From Nymphaea colorata (taxonomy: Eukaryota > Streptophyta > Magnoliopsida > Nymphaeales > Nymphaeaceae), in NCBI RefSeq assembly GCF_008831285.2, contig NC_045144.1, positions 23,453,716 to 23,517,715 of the forward strand: a stretch of 64,000 nucleotides of DNA. The letters are read 5' to 3'. The position numbers and the translations under genes are program-made. This document shows positions 1 to 10,681 of the stretch, piece by piece (the stretch's first letter is position 1; every line of letters begins with the position of its first letter). Below the pieces are notes generated by a model, which did not search any database, was not told where the DNA came from, and worked only from the letters and a program-made list of their open reading frames with translations.

Positions 1-330
1 TTGACATCTAGTTGTCAAACCACCCATTTTTGCGAAACAGCGAGAGTAAGAACGATTCAAATCGTGGTGGGTTTCATCATTGGACTAAAAGTCTCAAAAT
101 AATCAATGCCAAACTCCTATATATAGCCTTCTGCCACAAGGCAAGCTTTGTATCCGTCAATACTTCCATCAGCTTTTCTCTTGATACGATATACCCATTT
201 GTTGCCAACAATATTTTGAGAGGAAGAGGGCGGAACTAGAATCCAATTTTTTTATTTTTCATCAAAGCATTGTATTCCTCAAGCATGGCATTGTGCTATT
301 GGGAGAGTTTAGTAACTTGGGTAAATGCTT
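1..330 (-). pseudogene. Copia A reverse transcriptase, N-terminal fragment
   Basis: The minus-strand translation gives the usual start of the Copia RT domain: a segment like NKWVYRIKRKADGSID, then a DYFETFSP block and a QLDV block, each recognisable in related elements. At least three in-frame stops interrupt it, so no product is expected. The catalytic YVDD lies beyond the left edge and cannot be checked. Confidence 0.75.
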
Positions 331-1500
331 TTGGTACAGTTTCTAAAGGGAGCTCGGCAAGGTGAGAAATGTAATGAGGATTTGGCTTAAGAGATCCAGC
401 TTGCGGTGAGTGATCATGGCGTGAGTTTTGATGGTGGGAGGTAGGGATTCTTCAGATGGGGATAGGGTGTGGGGAGATGGTGGTGATGGGGAAGGTGGTG
501 CTTGTAGTAGGGAAGATGATAGTGGTGTGGCAATGATGGGTTCATTTGGGGGAATAGATGTAGTTAGAAGGGAAGGTGTTACCGGTGACATGGCTAATGT
601 AGGAAAAGGAATTTCCATTGGTGGAGAGATTAAAGAAGATGGCGACTCAAATTTGGTGGCACATATGGATTTATAAAGAAAAACTTTTTCATCAAAAATG
701 ACATTTTGGCAAATGTAAGGTCTTGAATTTGATGGATTTAAGCAAAGTAGCCTTTCTATTTGGTGTTATAGCTAAGGAATGTGCATTTGTTACTTCGGTA
801 TCACAGCTTATGAGCATTGTAGGTGCAAAGATGGGGATACCACACACAACCAAAAGCTTTAAGGAAGGTGTAGTCTGGGTTTTGGTTAAAAAGAAGCTGA
901 AATAGACTTTTCATATTTGTAACGGGTGATGGCAGTCGGTTAATGAGAAAGGCTGATGTAAGGAAGGCAAAATCTCAATACTTGAGAGGAAGGCTAGCAT
1001 GAGCATGCAATGTGAGTCTAGTCTCTACTATGTGACGATGTTTTCGCTCTACTCTCCCATTTTGCTGATATGTGTGAGGACATGAAAGGTGATGATCAAT
1101 ACCACATGACTTTAAGTGGATGAAGATCTAAATTCTTCTCCTCAATCACTTTGAAAAGCTTTTATGGGCCGGTCAAATTGTATGTCAACAAGTTTTTGAA
1201 AGTCGTTAAAAATAAACAAAGCTTCATACTTTCTTTTGATAATAACCAAGTGAACCTGGAATATCCATCAACAAAATTAACATAGTAATAATATCCTTGC
1301 AAGGAAGCAATAGGCACAGGGCCCCAAACATCAGAATATATAAGATGTAATGGTCCATTTATTTTATGAATAGAACTAGAAAAAGGAAAAGTATGATTCT
1401 TCCCCATTTGGCATGCTTCACACAAAGAGTGAAATTTATTGAAAATAGAAGGAAGCCCATATTTATGAAGAATATGCTACACAAATTTCATAGAGGGGTG
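331..1500 (-). pseudogene. Copia A integrase and Pro/Ser-rich linker
   Basis: At 1162-1425 the minus strand reads CEACQMGKNH, then SDVWGPVP and a YVNFVDGYSRFTW block: the end of the GAG-pre-integrase domain and the start of the integrase core with its first catalytic Asp. Around 620-760 the integrase C-terminal motif RPYICQNVIFDE is visible. From 343 to 618 a Pro/Ser-rich stretch ends in a THAMITHRK block, the variable linker before RT. The central core carrying the second Asp and the Glu is broken by frameshifts and I could not place it. Confidence 0.7.
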
Positions 1501-1521
1501 TGCAAGTCATTCATGCCATTT

Positions 1522-1930
1522 CTATCGAGTAGCTCGTTCACCAAGTAATGCTGCTAGTTCACGCCCAATAGCTCCTATGTGCAGCTTGTAGAGTCCTCGC
1601 TCATTGTTTCCCTTGAGAAGAACATGCCCTGTCTTGGCATCCTTAATATAACAAAATTGTGGGTGAAGTTCAAGTAACATGTCATTGTCTTTTATAAACT
1701 TATGTACTGAAAGCAAATTTTTTGTGATAGATGGCACATGTAAAATATCTTTCATTATGAACTTGAAATCAATATGATAGAAAGCAAAGGTTCCGATGTA
1801 TTTAATGTTCAAACCTTGCCCATTACCGATGCAAACTCGCTCCCCTCCATTGTAGTTGGATTGTTAAGTTGTTGAAATCTGACGTGACATAGTGTGTGGC
1901 TCCAGAGTTAGGTACCATCCTCCATGATCA
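1522..1930 (-). pseudogene. Copia A protease tail and GAG-pre-integrase domain
   Basis: At about 1880-1915 the minus strand reads PNSGATHYVTSDF, the retropepsin active-site region, with the catalytic Asp replaced by Asn (NSG for DSG). Downstream, KDILHVPSITKNLLSVHKF and a GLYKLH block are the conserved hydrophobic segment and GAG-pre-integrase start. The Asp-to-Asn change alone should abolish proteolysis. Confidence 0.75.
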
Positions 1931-2870
1931 AGCGAACCATATACGTTAGCAGCATGTGCTTCAATAGATGAAGCTTCATCAATTTTTTTAAGTCTGTATG
2001 TTTTGTTACTTCAATGCACCATGACCAAATTGATGACATGCTTGACAAATCGTATGGCAGCAAACTGTAATATGACCATTATTTCCACAAGCAAAGCAAG
2101 GTCTAGTCTGATTTTTGAGAGATTGATCTTGATTTTTACTGCGACATTTGTTATTCTTAAAGTGATTTCCACCAAAGGTTTGATTTTTCGTAAGTAAAAT
2201 TCACTGATGAATTTTCTATAGAGAAATTATCAGCTTCATCCAATTGCGACTCATGAATATTGCAAGAAAATCTTTCAAAGTGATAGGGTTGACCCTAGTG
2301 TTTAATGAAGTCCTAAGAGACCCATATTCTCCATATGGTAAACCAGCCATAATACAAGTGACTAGATCATCATCATCCACTGGTTTGATGCCAGTGCCAA
2401 TGGGTGAGTAATACCTTTTGCTCTACAAAAGTATTCTGAAATATTTTCTGTTCCTTTTCTTATATTTTCCTGAGAGCATTCCATAATTCATGGGAAGAAG
2501 AAAGTCCCACAACCTGACTATGAACAAAATCAATTAATGGCGAGAGGATCCAACTTAAAGTTGATACAAGCTATAACATTCATCATATTTTGGATTGCTT
2601 CTCTTTAAGCCATTGTTGTCATCTATCCATTTAGATGGGCATGGTTGTTTACCATCTGTGAAATCCGTAAGGTTATAACTCTTAAAGAGAGGCATGAACA
2701 GTGACTCTCAAATCAAATAATTATTTGATGCAAGCTTAATGGAAAGGAGATACTGCAGATTTGTTGGCATAGGAAGCACATGAAAGATCTTACATGTATT
2801 TTGTGATGCGTCTGGTGTAGCAGACTTTGAATGGCTACTGGTGTTTTATGCCATTTTTGAAGAGCCCAAA
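1931..2870 (-). pseudogene. Copia A gag remnant with two zinc knuckles
   Basis: At about 2010-2105 the minus strand encodes CFACGNNGHITVCC followed by CQACHQFGHGAL. These are two adjacent CX2CX3-4HX4C-type knuckles that would bind RNA in the capsid. The first lies close to consensus, and the second is cut by a stop after GAL. The rest of gag towards 2870 is broken by frameshifts, and only short UBN2-like pieces can be followed. Confidence 0.6.
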
Positions 2871-2882
2871 GCTCTGATACCA
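2871..2882 (-). promoter_or_regulatory. Primer binding site of Copia A (initiator tRNA-Met type)
   Basis: The minus strand reads TGGTATCAGAGC, complementary to the 3' end of plant initiator tRNA-Met, the usual Copia minus-strand DNA primer. It directly abuts the LTR end at 2883, which fixes that boundary. Confidence 0.85.
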
Positions 2883-3178
2883 TAAAGAGAAGGCACAAGG
2901 AAACAAATAACGTTGTTCGACTCTGATTTGAGTCTACATCCACGAGCAACCAGTTTCTATTGATTTTTAAAGGCTTACACAGCTTGGAATGTTCAGCTGT
3001 TTCCTCATTTGTAGGGTTACAATTGCTATCAATAGCTTAACGATTTTGTTGGTTACACATTTGATATCTTTTCCTAATTTTTTGATCAACCATATTGGCA
3101 ATGGATTTGGCCACCGCAATTGCCTTATGTTGATCCTTATCCACTGCAGCTACCCTGTGGAGATCGTTATCTTCAATA
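2883..3178 (-). repeat. 5' LTR of Copia A (about 296 bp)
   Basis: The left end is set by the primer binding site. The right end is set where C gag coding sequence resumes at a 5-base duplication (3179-3183). On the minus strand the LTR begins TATTGAAG and ends TCTCTTTA, so its termini are TA...TA rather than TG...CA. About 100 bases of its 3' portion (2883-2983) match 28286-28420 on the plus strand, apart from a roughly 33-base stretch missing here. Upstream of that the two copies do not match. Confidence 0.7.
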
Positions 3179-3652
3179 GTCGGCTGCCGGTATTGTTGCA
3201 GTTCATCGAACATGCTACGCAACATTCCAACATAAAGATTGAATATTTTGCCTTCTCGGTTAAATTTTTGAATTTCCTTCTAAAGCCCATACACTCTTGC
3301 TAATTTATATCGTTCACCATACACTTCCTTTACCACATCCCATATTTCTTGAGCAGTATTTACATACATAAGGCTCCATAGAATTCAACAGCCAACCCAT
3401 TACTGTATTATTTTCAGATTCCCACTTGCCAAATGATGGGTCTGAATAATTTGGCATCTTGATTTTTCTTGTAACATATTCAAGCCTTGATTTGGCACAT
3501 AGAAAAAGCTTCACAGATTTCGACCAGCTTAAGTAATCAGTTCCTACGAAGGGCTCCATAGTTATCCGCAAGATGATTGTGATTTTGATCAGAGTTCTCA
3601 CTTCTGGACACATTGGTGCCCCTAAGGATGTTGGGGTTTCTGATTGAACCAT
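3179..3652 (-). pseudogene. Element C gag, N-terminal half (UBN2), interrupted by A
   Basis: The likely start codon is at 3652 (minus). The reading frame shows the Copia gag UBN2 pattern: DYLSWSKSVKLFL, then WESENNTVMGWLLNSMEP, then, after a frameshift near 3350, MFDELQQYRQP. One internal stop lies near 3285. Coding similarity stops at 3183, where the A LTR starts. 3179-3183 (GTCGG; CCGAC on the coding strand) is the probable target duplication. The other half of this gag resumes in the same frame at 28421 on the opposite strand. Confidence 0.75.
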
Positions 3653-3710
3653 TGAAGAAGAAGCCAAAAAACTTGAAACAATATACCAGAACTCACTAAA
3701 ATCAACAACT

Positions 3711-3721
3711 CTCTGATACCA
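3711..3721 (-). promoter_or_regulatory. Primer binding site of element C
   Basis: The minus strand reads TGGTATCAGAG, the initiator tRNA-Met type primer site, abutting the LTR end at 3722 (coding-strand ...ATAACA). It places C's gag to the left and its 5' LTR to the right. Confidence 0.8.
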
Positions 3722-3822
3722 TGTTATGGTAGAAAGAAGCACAACATAATGAAACAGAGACTCATGCATGCAATCCCAAGGACACCAAGAACTTACGTGG
3801 TTCGGCCTTTGGAGCCTAAATC
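3722..3822 (-). repeat. 5' LTR of element C, 3' part (split by B)
   Basis: This 101-base piece matches the end of the C-family LTR at 32276-32376 on the other strand (shared CTACC.TAACA terminus and the block around TTTCTACC). It ends with AAATC (3818-3822), the target site duplicated by insertion of element B. The LTR resumes at 9524. Confidence 0.8.
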
Positions 3823-4114
3823 TGTAGAGAGAAAAAGAAGCAAGAAACAAGCAAGATTTAACGTGGTTTGGTCTGCTCAGACCTACATCCACGACAAAGG
3901 CTCCACACATCGCTTTGTATTTTTCATTATTTTGGGCCAAAGGCAATACACATTATATATGAGAGCTTCCACCAGAATGCCTAACGAATGTGGAAGGCTC
4001 TCTCACAAGGCAATACAATAAAAGAAACCATGATAGTTTCTAAAACATGCACAAGGAAAGAACGGTTATATGCCCAACAGGTGGAAACAAGAAAGGAAAC
4101 TTGATTCTTCAACA
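3823..4114 (-). repeat. 3' LTR of Copia B
   Basis: 292 bases, TG...CA on the minus strand (TGTTGAAGAATC ... TCTCTACA). It matches 9243-9523 over its whole length and has an extra 11 bases (a duplicated AAGCAAG-type unit) near 3840. It contains the TTTAACGTGGTT block typical of these Copia LTRs. Confidence 0.92.
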
Positions 4115-4123
4115 CTCCCCCTC
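4115..4123 (-). promoter_or_regulatory. Polypurine tract of Copia B
   Basis: The minus strand reads GAGGGGGAG immediately before the 3' LTR start, the position and composition expected of the plus-strand DNA primer. Confidence 0.85.
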
Positions 4124-4830
4124 AAGTGGGGTGTAAATATTTGTACATCCCCACTTGATGAGATTCTTGTAATGTTGATCTCGATTTAAACCTTTAGTAT
4201 GACCTTCTGCCAGTTGATTTGAGCTTTTTGTATATGGTGTGAGTAGTTCTCCTTTCTGCACTTTTTCACGAATATAATGACAATCAATTTCAATATGTTT
4301 GGTCATTTCATGAAAAACAGGATTTGCTGCAATAGAAATTGCAGCTTGATTGTCACAATGCAAGGGAATATGAATATCAACTTGTAATCCAATTTTTGGT
4401 ACAAGAGTTTTAATCCATGTAAGCTCACTTGCTACTGTAGCCATAGCCCAATATTCTGCCTGAGCACTAGATCTAGACACTACACTTTGCTTTTTTAGTT
4501 TTCCAAGACACAATGTTTCCTCCAACAAACACACAATAACCGGTGGTGGATTTTCTGTTTGAACTACCAGCCAAATCGGCATCATATAACCACACACTTG
4601 ATTATAACCATTCCTTTTGTATCATATACCTTGTCCTAGAGCCTTCTTTAGATCATGCAATATACAATTGACGATTTTCCAATGATGTTCAGTAGGAGTA
4701 TACATGCACTGACTGGCAATACTAACTGCATATGTTATGTCAAACCTTGTATAGTTAAATAAATAAGCTTCCCTACAAGACATTGGTAGCCTTCTTTGTT
4801 AATGACAGGTTCATCATGAGTAATTTCAAT
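4124..4830 (-). pseudogene. Copia B RNase H domain
   Basis: The frame 4109-4597 gives the Copia RNase H signature SVVSRSSAQAEYWAM, then CDNQAAISIAANPVFHE, then HIEIDCHYIREKVQ and a QLAEGHTKGL block. In a functional enzyme this domain degrades the RNA strand of the hybrid. Upstream (4600-4830) a frameshifted piece of the RT-RNase H connection is present, with a THIC-type hallmark missing. Stops near 4600 and 4830 break the frame. Confidence 0.8.
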
Positions 4831-6000
4831 CTTTTAACCGACTTCAATAGGTGTCTCTATTGACTTGCACCCAATCTTTCCTGCTGTTTTGAGCAAATCC
4901 ATCGTGCATTTCTGTTGAGATAGAAAAAGACCTTTTTGTGAGTGAGCTATCTCAATTCCTGAAAAATAAGGAAGTCTTCCTAGATCTTTTATGTCAAAAG
5001 TTTCATAAAGGAGCTCTTTAGTCTTCAGAATTCCTTGGTCATTTGTTCGTATAAGAATTATGTCATCAACATAGACCAAAATAATAATAAGATGATCATC
5101 CTTTCTTTTGATAGACAAAGAATTGTCGGCATTGCTTCAAGCAAAATTGTTTTGTTCTAGGAAGTTACTCATATGATAGTGTCATGCTCTTGGAGATTGT
5201 TTCAAACCATTGATAGCTTTATGCAACTTGCACGCAAGCTTACCATTTGCTTCCTTTGGATGCCTAGGAGGAAGTTTCATATACACTTCTTCTTTCAACT
5301 CTCCTTGCAAGAAAGCATTTTTAACATCTAATTGTTACAAAGGTCAATTGTAATTGCAACCAATAGAAAGAATTACTCTGACATTATTCATTTTTGCTAC
5401 GGGAGCAAATGTTTCCTCATAATCTAGGCCTTGTGTTTGTGTGTATCCTTTTACTACCAGTCTAGCTTTGTATCTTTCAACACTTCCATCACTTTTGTGT
5501 TTTATCTTGAATACCCATCGACATCCCACAGCCCTTTTTCCATATGATAAGGTGACAATATCCCACGTCTTATTTTTGTATAATGCATCAAGCTCTTCAT
5601 TCATGGCCTTTACCCATAACAAGTCTTTTTTTGCTTCTTCATATGTAGACAGTTCAGAACAGCTAGAGACTTGAGACAAATATGCTTTATATGTGTTGTG
5701 AAATCTCTCATACCCAACATAATGCTCTACCGAATAGTCCATGGAAGAGAGCATGACATAATCAGATAAACGAGTAGGAGGTTTGGTTTGACGTTCTGAT
5801 CTTTTCAAAGGAAATTGAATGTCATTTTGATCATCTATATTTTGACTGTTAATCTGATTCTGTGATGTGGCATTTTCTATGTTGGCCTCTTGAAAAGTTT
5901 CTAGTGGATCTGAATTTCTTCTCATGATTGTGAACACATCATCTGCATTAGTGGTTGGTAATACAAGCTCTCCCTGAAAACCATTCTTGTCAAGCACGTT
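4831..6000 (-). pseudogene. Copia B reverse transcriptase
   Basis: The frame 5344-5997 carries a WVKAMNEELDALYKNKTW block, WVFKIKHKSDGS and YKARLVVKGYTQ, then DYEETFAPVAKM. After a frameshift and stop near 5330, the domain continues at 4834-5118 with VYVDDIILI (catalytic YVDD intact), then DIKDLGRLPYFSGIEI. It resembles the RVT_2 domain of Ty1/Copia. Two lesions prevent a continuous protein. Confidence 0.85.
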
Positions 6001-6892
6001 AGAATTAGATAATAAATTCTCCCACTGAATATGTTTCTCCTACACTGCCTAAGGAAAATATGGTGTATTTTCATTAAATACCACATCCCTAGATATTAGA
6101 AGATGTTTTTCTTCTAAACTATAACATTTGTACCCCTTTTGCGAGATGGAATACCCTAAGAACATGCATTTAAAAGCTCAACTACTAAGTTTGTCTAAAT
6201 TTTGTTTTTGTGTAGCAACAAAACAAACATCCAAAGGTTTGCATGTGGTTCAAATTGAGTTTTCGTCCCTTTAGGATTTCAAGAGGAGCACGATCCTGAA
6301 GTTGCTTGCTAGGAAGGCGATTAACAATATAACATGCATTCAAAAGAGCAGCACTCCAATAAATTCTTGGAACGTTCATTTGGAATAACAAGGCTAGCGT
6401 GACTTCTAGGAGAAGTCGATTTTTTCTTTCGGCTACTCCGTTTTGTTGAGGAGTCCCTACACAGGTAAACTGATGATCAATACCATGTTGTTTTTCAAAA
6501 CTTTGAAACAAAGAATTTTTAAACTCAGTGCCGTTATCAGTTCTTAGAGTTTTAATTTGCATTCCGTATTGATTTTTAATCATATTAAAAAAGATTTGAA
6601 ATTTGTCAAAAACTTCACTTTTATTCTTAAGCAGATAAATCTAAGTGATTTTTGAAAAATCATCAATAAAGGTTGCATAATATCTAAAGTCAGAATAAGA
6701 ATTCATAGGGGCTATTCCGCACACATCTGAATATATCAAATCAAATGGATGTTCATCAACACTATTAGACTCAAGAAAAGGAGGTCAACTCATCTTAGCA
6801 TAACGATACACATCACACGAATGACAATCATAATAGCATGTAGGAAATAAAACTTTTAACTTGTAATTGGAAGGATGGTCGAGTCTTTTATG
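6001..6892 (-). pseudogene. Copia B integrase
   Basis: 6185-6583 reads IKTLRTDNGTEF (second catalytic Asp), then GTPQQNGVAERKNRLLLE (catalytic Glu) and a MNVPRIYWSAALLNACYIVNRLP block, a clear rve-type core. The first-Asp segment lies near 6690-6740 in another frame, so at least one frameshift separates them. Integrase would insert the cDNA, and the B target duplication shows such an enzyme acted at insertion. Confidence 0.85.
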
Positions 6893-7400
6893 TCACAAAG
6901 AGCTATCAAATTTAGCAACCAAAGCTTTATTTTCATGTTTCAGCACATACAGTCCATTGGTAATTTGTCCCTTACCAATCATCTTCTTTGTTAACCTGTC
7001 CTGAAAAATCACATCATATGGTGAGAATATAATATCAAAGCTCAAATCCTTGGTGAGTTTAGAAAGAGACAATAAATTTGTAGATAGCTTAGGAACAACT
7101 AAGGTATTAATTTTTTTGTCACAATCAAGGAGATTAACACTACTAATACCTTCAACTCTCACCTTGGATCCATCTACAATAACGACAAAATTGTTCTCAT
7201 GTACATCCTTAATATTAGAGTGATTTATAGTAGATGAACACATATGCTCACTTGCTCGAAAAACTATAATCCAACCATAGTAAGTAGAGAGAGTACCTGG
7301 AAGATCTTGACTAGATGCCGAGGTAACCATGACAGTCTTCTCCTTTTGTTTGTATACATTCTGAAGAAGCTCGGTGATAGTCTTCAATTGGGCAGCTACG
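6893..7400 (-). pseudogene. Copia B protease and GAG-pre-integrase domain
   Basis: Minus-strand frame 6893-7567 covers the protease region and the TNLLSLSKLTKDL and NGLYVLKH blocks. The active site reads WIIVFRASEHM where related elements have a D-S-G triad, so Asp, Ser and Gly are all replaced. Proteolysis should be lost. Confidence 0.75.
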
Positions 7401-8351
7401 TTAGTGGGTGGCAGCAACTTGAGCAGATGCAGTGGGCTCATTTGGACACCGACCCTGAGATGCTCTTCGTTTCCCGTGTAGTGTCCAACACCTATCACGA
7501 GTGTGTCCATTCTTCTTACAATAAGTGCAAATAAACTTGCGGTTTTGATTTCTCGAATTATAGCCATATGACCCTTGACTATCCCCTTTGTTCATTGTAG
7601 CAGCATAGGCAGCAGTATTGGCATGAAACGCTGCTTTGTGAAAACCCTCGCATGCTGAATTTTCTGGTTGAGTATCTGGGTTCATAACTTGATGACGTGT
7701 TTCTTCTCTCATAAAGGTGGATAGAATATTATTGACAGAAGGTAATTCGGCTAAGAGCAAAATTTGACTTTGAATATATTCAAAATCATTTCCAAGACTT
7801 GCTAGGAATTGAAAAGCCTTCTTGTGTTGTCTGAGTTTTTTTGATGGAGCATTATCACTATATGATGCAGTGTATATGTCATACTCATCCCTTAAACACT
7901 CCATTTTGCCAGAATAATCAGCAATACACCTATTCCCATTTTTTAAGCTATGAAGACAACATAGCTGGTACATACGGGCGACATTGTTTTGCTCACTATA
8001 CATTTCCTTTGCATTAATCCATACATCATGAGCACTAGTCAGAAACATAAAGTTACAAGCAATTTTTTGCTCCATGGAATTGAGAAGCCATGACATAACC
8101 ATGTCATTGATGGATTTTCATTCCTTAAAACATGCATTAGTTTCATGTGGTCGAGTAATTTCTCCATCAATATAACTCATCTTTCATCTACCACTCATAG
8201 ATAATGTAACAAATCTAGACCACGATAAATAATTTCCTCCATCTAGTAGAGTAAAAGTGATTTTAGTATTTTGTACCTGATCTTGAACAACTATTCTCTC
8301 CATTGTAGAGTTTGACCACTGGTTTGGTGTAGACGAGCTATTTTCAGTCAT
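7401..8351 (-). pseudogene. Copia B gag with zinc knuckle
   Basis: The probable start codon is at 8351 (minus) and the product begins MTENSSSTPNQW. UBN2 motifs follow: a GGNYLSWSR block, MVMSWLLNSMEQKI and a FQFLASLGNDFEYIQSQIL block. A CX2CX4HX4C knuckle (CTYCKKNGHTRDRC) lies at about 7490-7535. Two in-frame stops lie between 8100 and 8230. Length and domain order fit a Copia capsid protein. Confidence 0.8.
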
Positions 8352-9230
8352 GAATCTGATGTGAAATAGGAAGCCGCAAGTGAAGAACAGAGAACCGCGC
8401 GGGAAAGGTTGAGGTCCTCTCTAGCAGGAATTTGCAGAATGCGTTTGAGACCCTCGGCACTTGTAAATTCTGCAGCTGCTTACAGAATCATCCAAAAATT
8501 ATGAAATTTGGATAAAAAATACTAGACATGTGCCGGAATCCAATGCCACTAGGATCAGTTTCTTATTCGACTCCAATAAAAAATGCGCCCTAGAGAAAGT
8601 CACGCCTGGACCTGAAGTCGTAGGAAGCACCCCAGTGGCAGGCGGTCAATCAAAAATTATATCTCCTCCACCGCTGTCCAAAAATTCTGAAATTTATTAT
8701 GGAGATTCCCCAGATGCATACAGTTCTAACGAGCCTTTGCTCTACCTTTTCTGACACCGGAACTGACAGCGCCGGTCGCCGGAATCTGGTGCAGTTTCTG
8801 ATTTCACAGGTACTGTAAAATGAAAACTAGTAGCCAAAGAAAAATGCTTATCTCCTCAACGAATGCTCCAAAAAATCTAAAATTTTGCAGAGAGAATCCT
8901 CAGATGCAGATGATTCCAACAAGCCTATGCTCGACCCATACCATAGCTGGAGCTGGCAGTGCTGGTCGCCAGAATCTAGCATAGTTTCAGATTTCACAGG
9001 TACTGTAACACGCAGGAGCATAGCACCCGACTCCTTCCAACTTTGATTCCTTCTTCATTTCAGCACCAATTCACCTCAAACTTGGTAGGAATCCTCCTGA
9101 GACTTAGGTGATGCTACTGGAATGGTCACCCTCTTCAGAAGGCCATCCGGTCATGCCTCTACTGGAACCAAGAGCAGTCAGTTCTTCTTGTTCTTCAGCC
9201 TCTCGATTCCTCCAAAAGAAAAATCCACCT
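8352..9230 (-). other. Untranslated leader of Copia B
   Basis: About 880 bases between primer binding site and gag start, with no convincing coding frame. It includes a diverged direct repeat (8661-9008), and its blocks resemble the leader of element D around 44580-44720, suggesting related leaders. Confidence 0.6.
8661..9008. repeat. Diverged tandem duplication in Copia B leader (period about 189 bp)
   Basis: Copy 1 (8661-8818) and copy 2 (8850-9008) both start ATCTCCTC and both end GATTTCACAGGTACTGTAA. They share CAGATGCA, the run CAGTG/CAGCG-CTGGTCGCC and GGAATCT/AGAATCT in the same order, with many substitutions between them. Confidence 0.7.
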
Positions 9231-9242
9231 GCTCTGATACCA
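9231..9242 (-). promoter_or_regulatory. Primer binding site of Copia B
   Basis: The minus strand reads TGGTATCAGAGC (initiator tRNA-Met type), directly abutting the 5' LTR at 9243. Confidence 0.88.
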
Positions 9243-9523
9243 TATAGAGAGAAAGAGGAGCAAGATTTAACGTGGTTCGGTCTGCTCAGACCTACATCCA
9301 TGACAAAGGCTCCACACCTCGCTTTGTATTTTTCATTATTTTGGGCCAAAGGCAATACAGGTTATATATGAGTGCTTCCACCCGAATGCCTAACGAATGT
9401 GGAAGGCTCTCTCACAAGGCAATACAATAAAAGAAACTATGATAGTTTCTAAAACATGCACAAGGAGAGAACGGCTATATGCCCAATGGGTGGGAACAAG
9501 AAAAGAAACTTGATTCTTCAACA
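9243..9523 (-). repeat. 5' LTR of Copia B
   Basis: 281 bases, partner of 3823-4114. Its 3' terminal dinucleotide is mutated from CA to TA on the coding strand. It is followed by the AAATC duplication at 9524-9528. Confidence 0.9.
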
Positions 9524-9749
9524 AAATCCACGGTGAGAATCCTCACACTGCATGTTATTTCTCTCACTGGCCAGAATACAAGATACATCGTTGCACTCTC
9601 TTTCATTGAGAAGAAAAAACGAGAGACACAACCTCACAAGGGAACACTTCCTACTCACCGGATACTCATAGCAGGTTTCTAGAAATAAATCAGCAAGAGA
9701 GAAAAAAAAAAGGGGCCAATAACCGCCTCTCAACGGTAGGAAGTCTAGC
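9524..9749 (-). repeat. 5' LTR of element C, 5' part (split by B)
   Basis: It matches the beginning of the C-family 3' LTR at 32090-32280 on the opposite strand: the coding-strand start TGCTAGACTTCC against TGCAAGACTTCC, then the TTATTGG, CTCTCATT/GAGAAG and CAGTGTGAGGATTCTCACCG blocks. With 3722-3822 it forms one LTR of about 320 bases, counting the duplicated AAATC twice. Confidence 0.8.
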
Positions 9750-10681
9750 AAGCCTGCCCCACGACTTTGTGCACTAGCCTTCTCCTAAGATAGACCATCT
9801 AAGAGCCTCGAAGATGCCTTCAAAGGTGTACCCATTCCATAAATCCACTGGCAGGTTGGGGAGATGGACCTAGAGGGTCCACTGTGTCCTGTTCCACTAT
9901 CTTCAATTCTTGGCATGTAGCCACCGACTTGCTATAAGGGATTTGTTTCCTACCTTCAACGCTCGTTCCTGCAGGACTATGTTGAGTTCCAACTAAACCA
10001 GTACGTACTGGTTTAGTAGCAAAGAAAGTATACCAAATTTTCAAAAATAAAATATATCTCAATATGAGAAATGTTATTGATTTTGAAAATCATGACCAAA
10101 ATATGGATCAAACACGAGGACAAGATCTTTGCTGCTTAGAAAAATAAAAAGATGCCCCCACTTGCAAACTAGCTTTGCCTTTGACAAGATCCCTTTTGCA
10201 AAATACTAATCAAGACAATGCTCAGAAAACACCCCAAGTTGGAGAATGTAGGACAACTTTGAACATATTTGAAGATCCATGAAAGTTATGTTCAGAAGCT
10301 TATCATGAGACATCAAAAGCTTTGGAGATAGCTTGAATTTTGGGTCCTTAAATTTCATAAAAGATGTGTCCTTTATTCCAAAATATTCCCTAAGAATTAT
10401 AATTTTTCATAAATTAATGCTATTAAGCTTCTTGAGGAAATTTCCTTCTATTTTTAAGATATGAACTTAAAGGAATCAGTTTCAATTTTATGGCAGATCT
10501 CAGAAAGAAGCATTCATCTCATATGTAAAAGAGGCTTTTGCATTTTGTGTGAAAAAAGCTTTGATATGTATCTGTCGCCTTAATAGGGGTGGACAATATA
10601 AAGGAAAAGAAATGAAACAGAAAATGATAGTCTGCCCTATAGTGATGTGGCAGTCCTCATTGGCTATTAAATTGTCTCCTG
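9750..10681. other. Spacer, no recognised gene
   Basis: AT-rich sequence with one 80-codon minus-strand open frame (9820-10062) that I do not recognise. If the C inversion described under findings is real, this stretch is the original 5' flank of element C, turned round. Confidence 0.5.
9992..10017. repeat. 26-bp perfect palindrome
   Basis: 13-base arms (ACTAAACCAGTAC and its exact reverse complement) meet with no spacer. No associated gene feature is visible. Confidence 0.85.

Larger units (their letters stand above)
1..3178 (-). mobile_element. Copia LTR retrotransposon A, 5' part, runs off left edge
   Basis: Reading leftward on the minus strand, the parts come in Copia order: LTR (2883-3178), primer binding site (2871-2882), gag with zinc knuckles, protease, integrase, and the start of reverse transcriptase at the window edge. 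RNase H and the 3' LTR must lie outside the window. Stops and frameshifts occur in every domain, so the copy is dead. It is inserted in the gag of element C (see 3179-3652). The protease-before-integrase-before-RT order is diagnostic of Ty1/Copia. Confidence 0.85.
3823..9523 (-). mobile_element. Complete Copia LTR retrotransposon B (5.7 kb) nested in C
   Basis: Both LTRs (3823-4114 and 9243-9523), a polypurine tract, a primer binding site and flanking 5-base duplications AAATC (3818-3822 and 9524-9528) are visible. Internal order on the minus strand is gag, protease, integrase, RT, RNase H. By eye the LTRs are about 94% identical plus one 11-base indel, so the insertion is not recent. Frameshifts and stops occur throughout, and the protease triad is lost. 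It is inserted in the same orientation within C's 5' LTR. Confidence 0.92.

Noticed and set aside
428-676. Gly/Asp-rich plus-strand frame
   Set aside because: Antisense of the Pro/Ser-rich linker between integrase and RT of Copia A.
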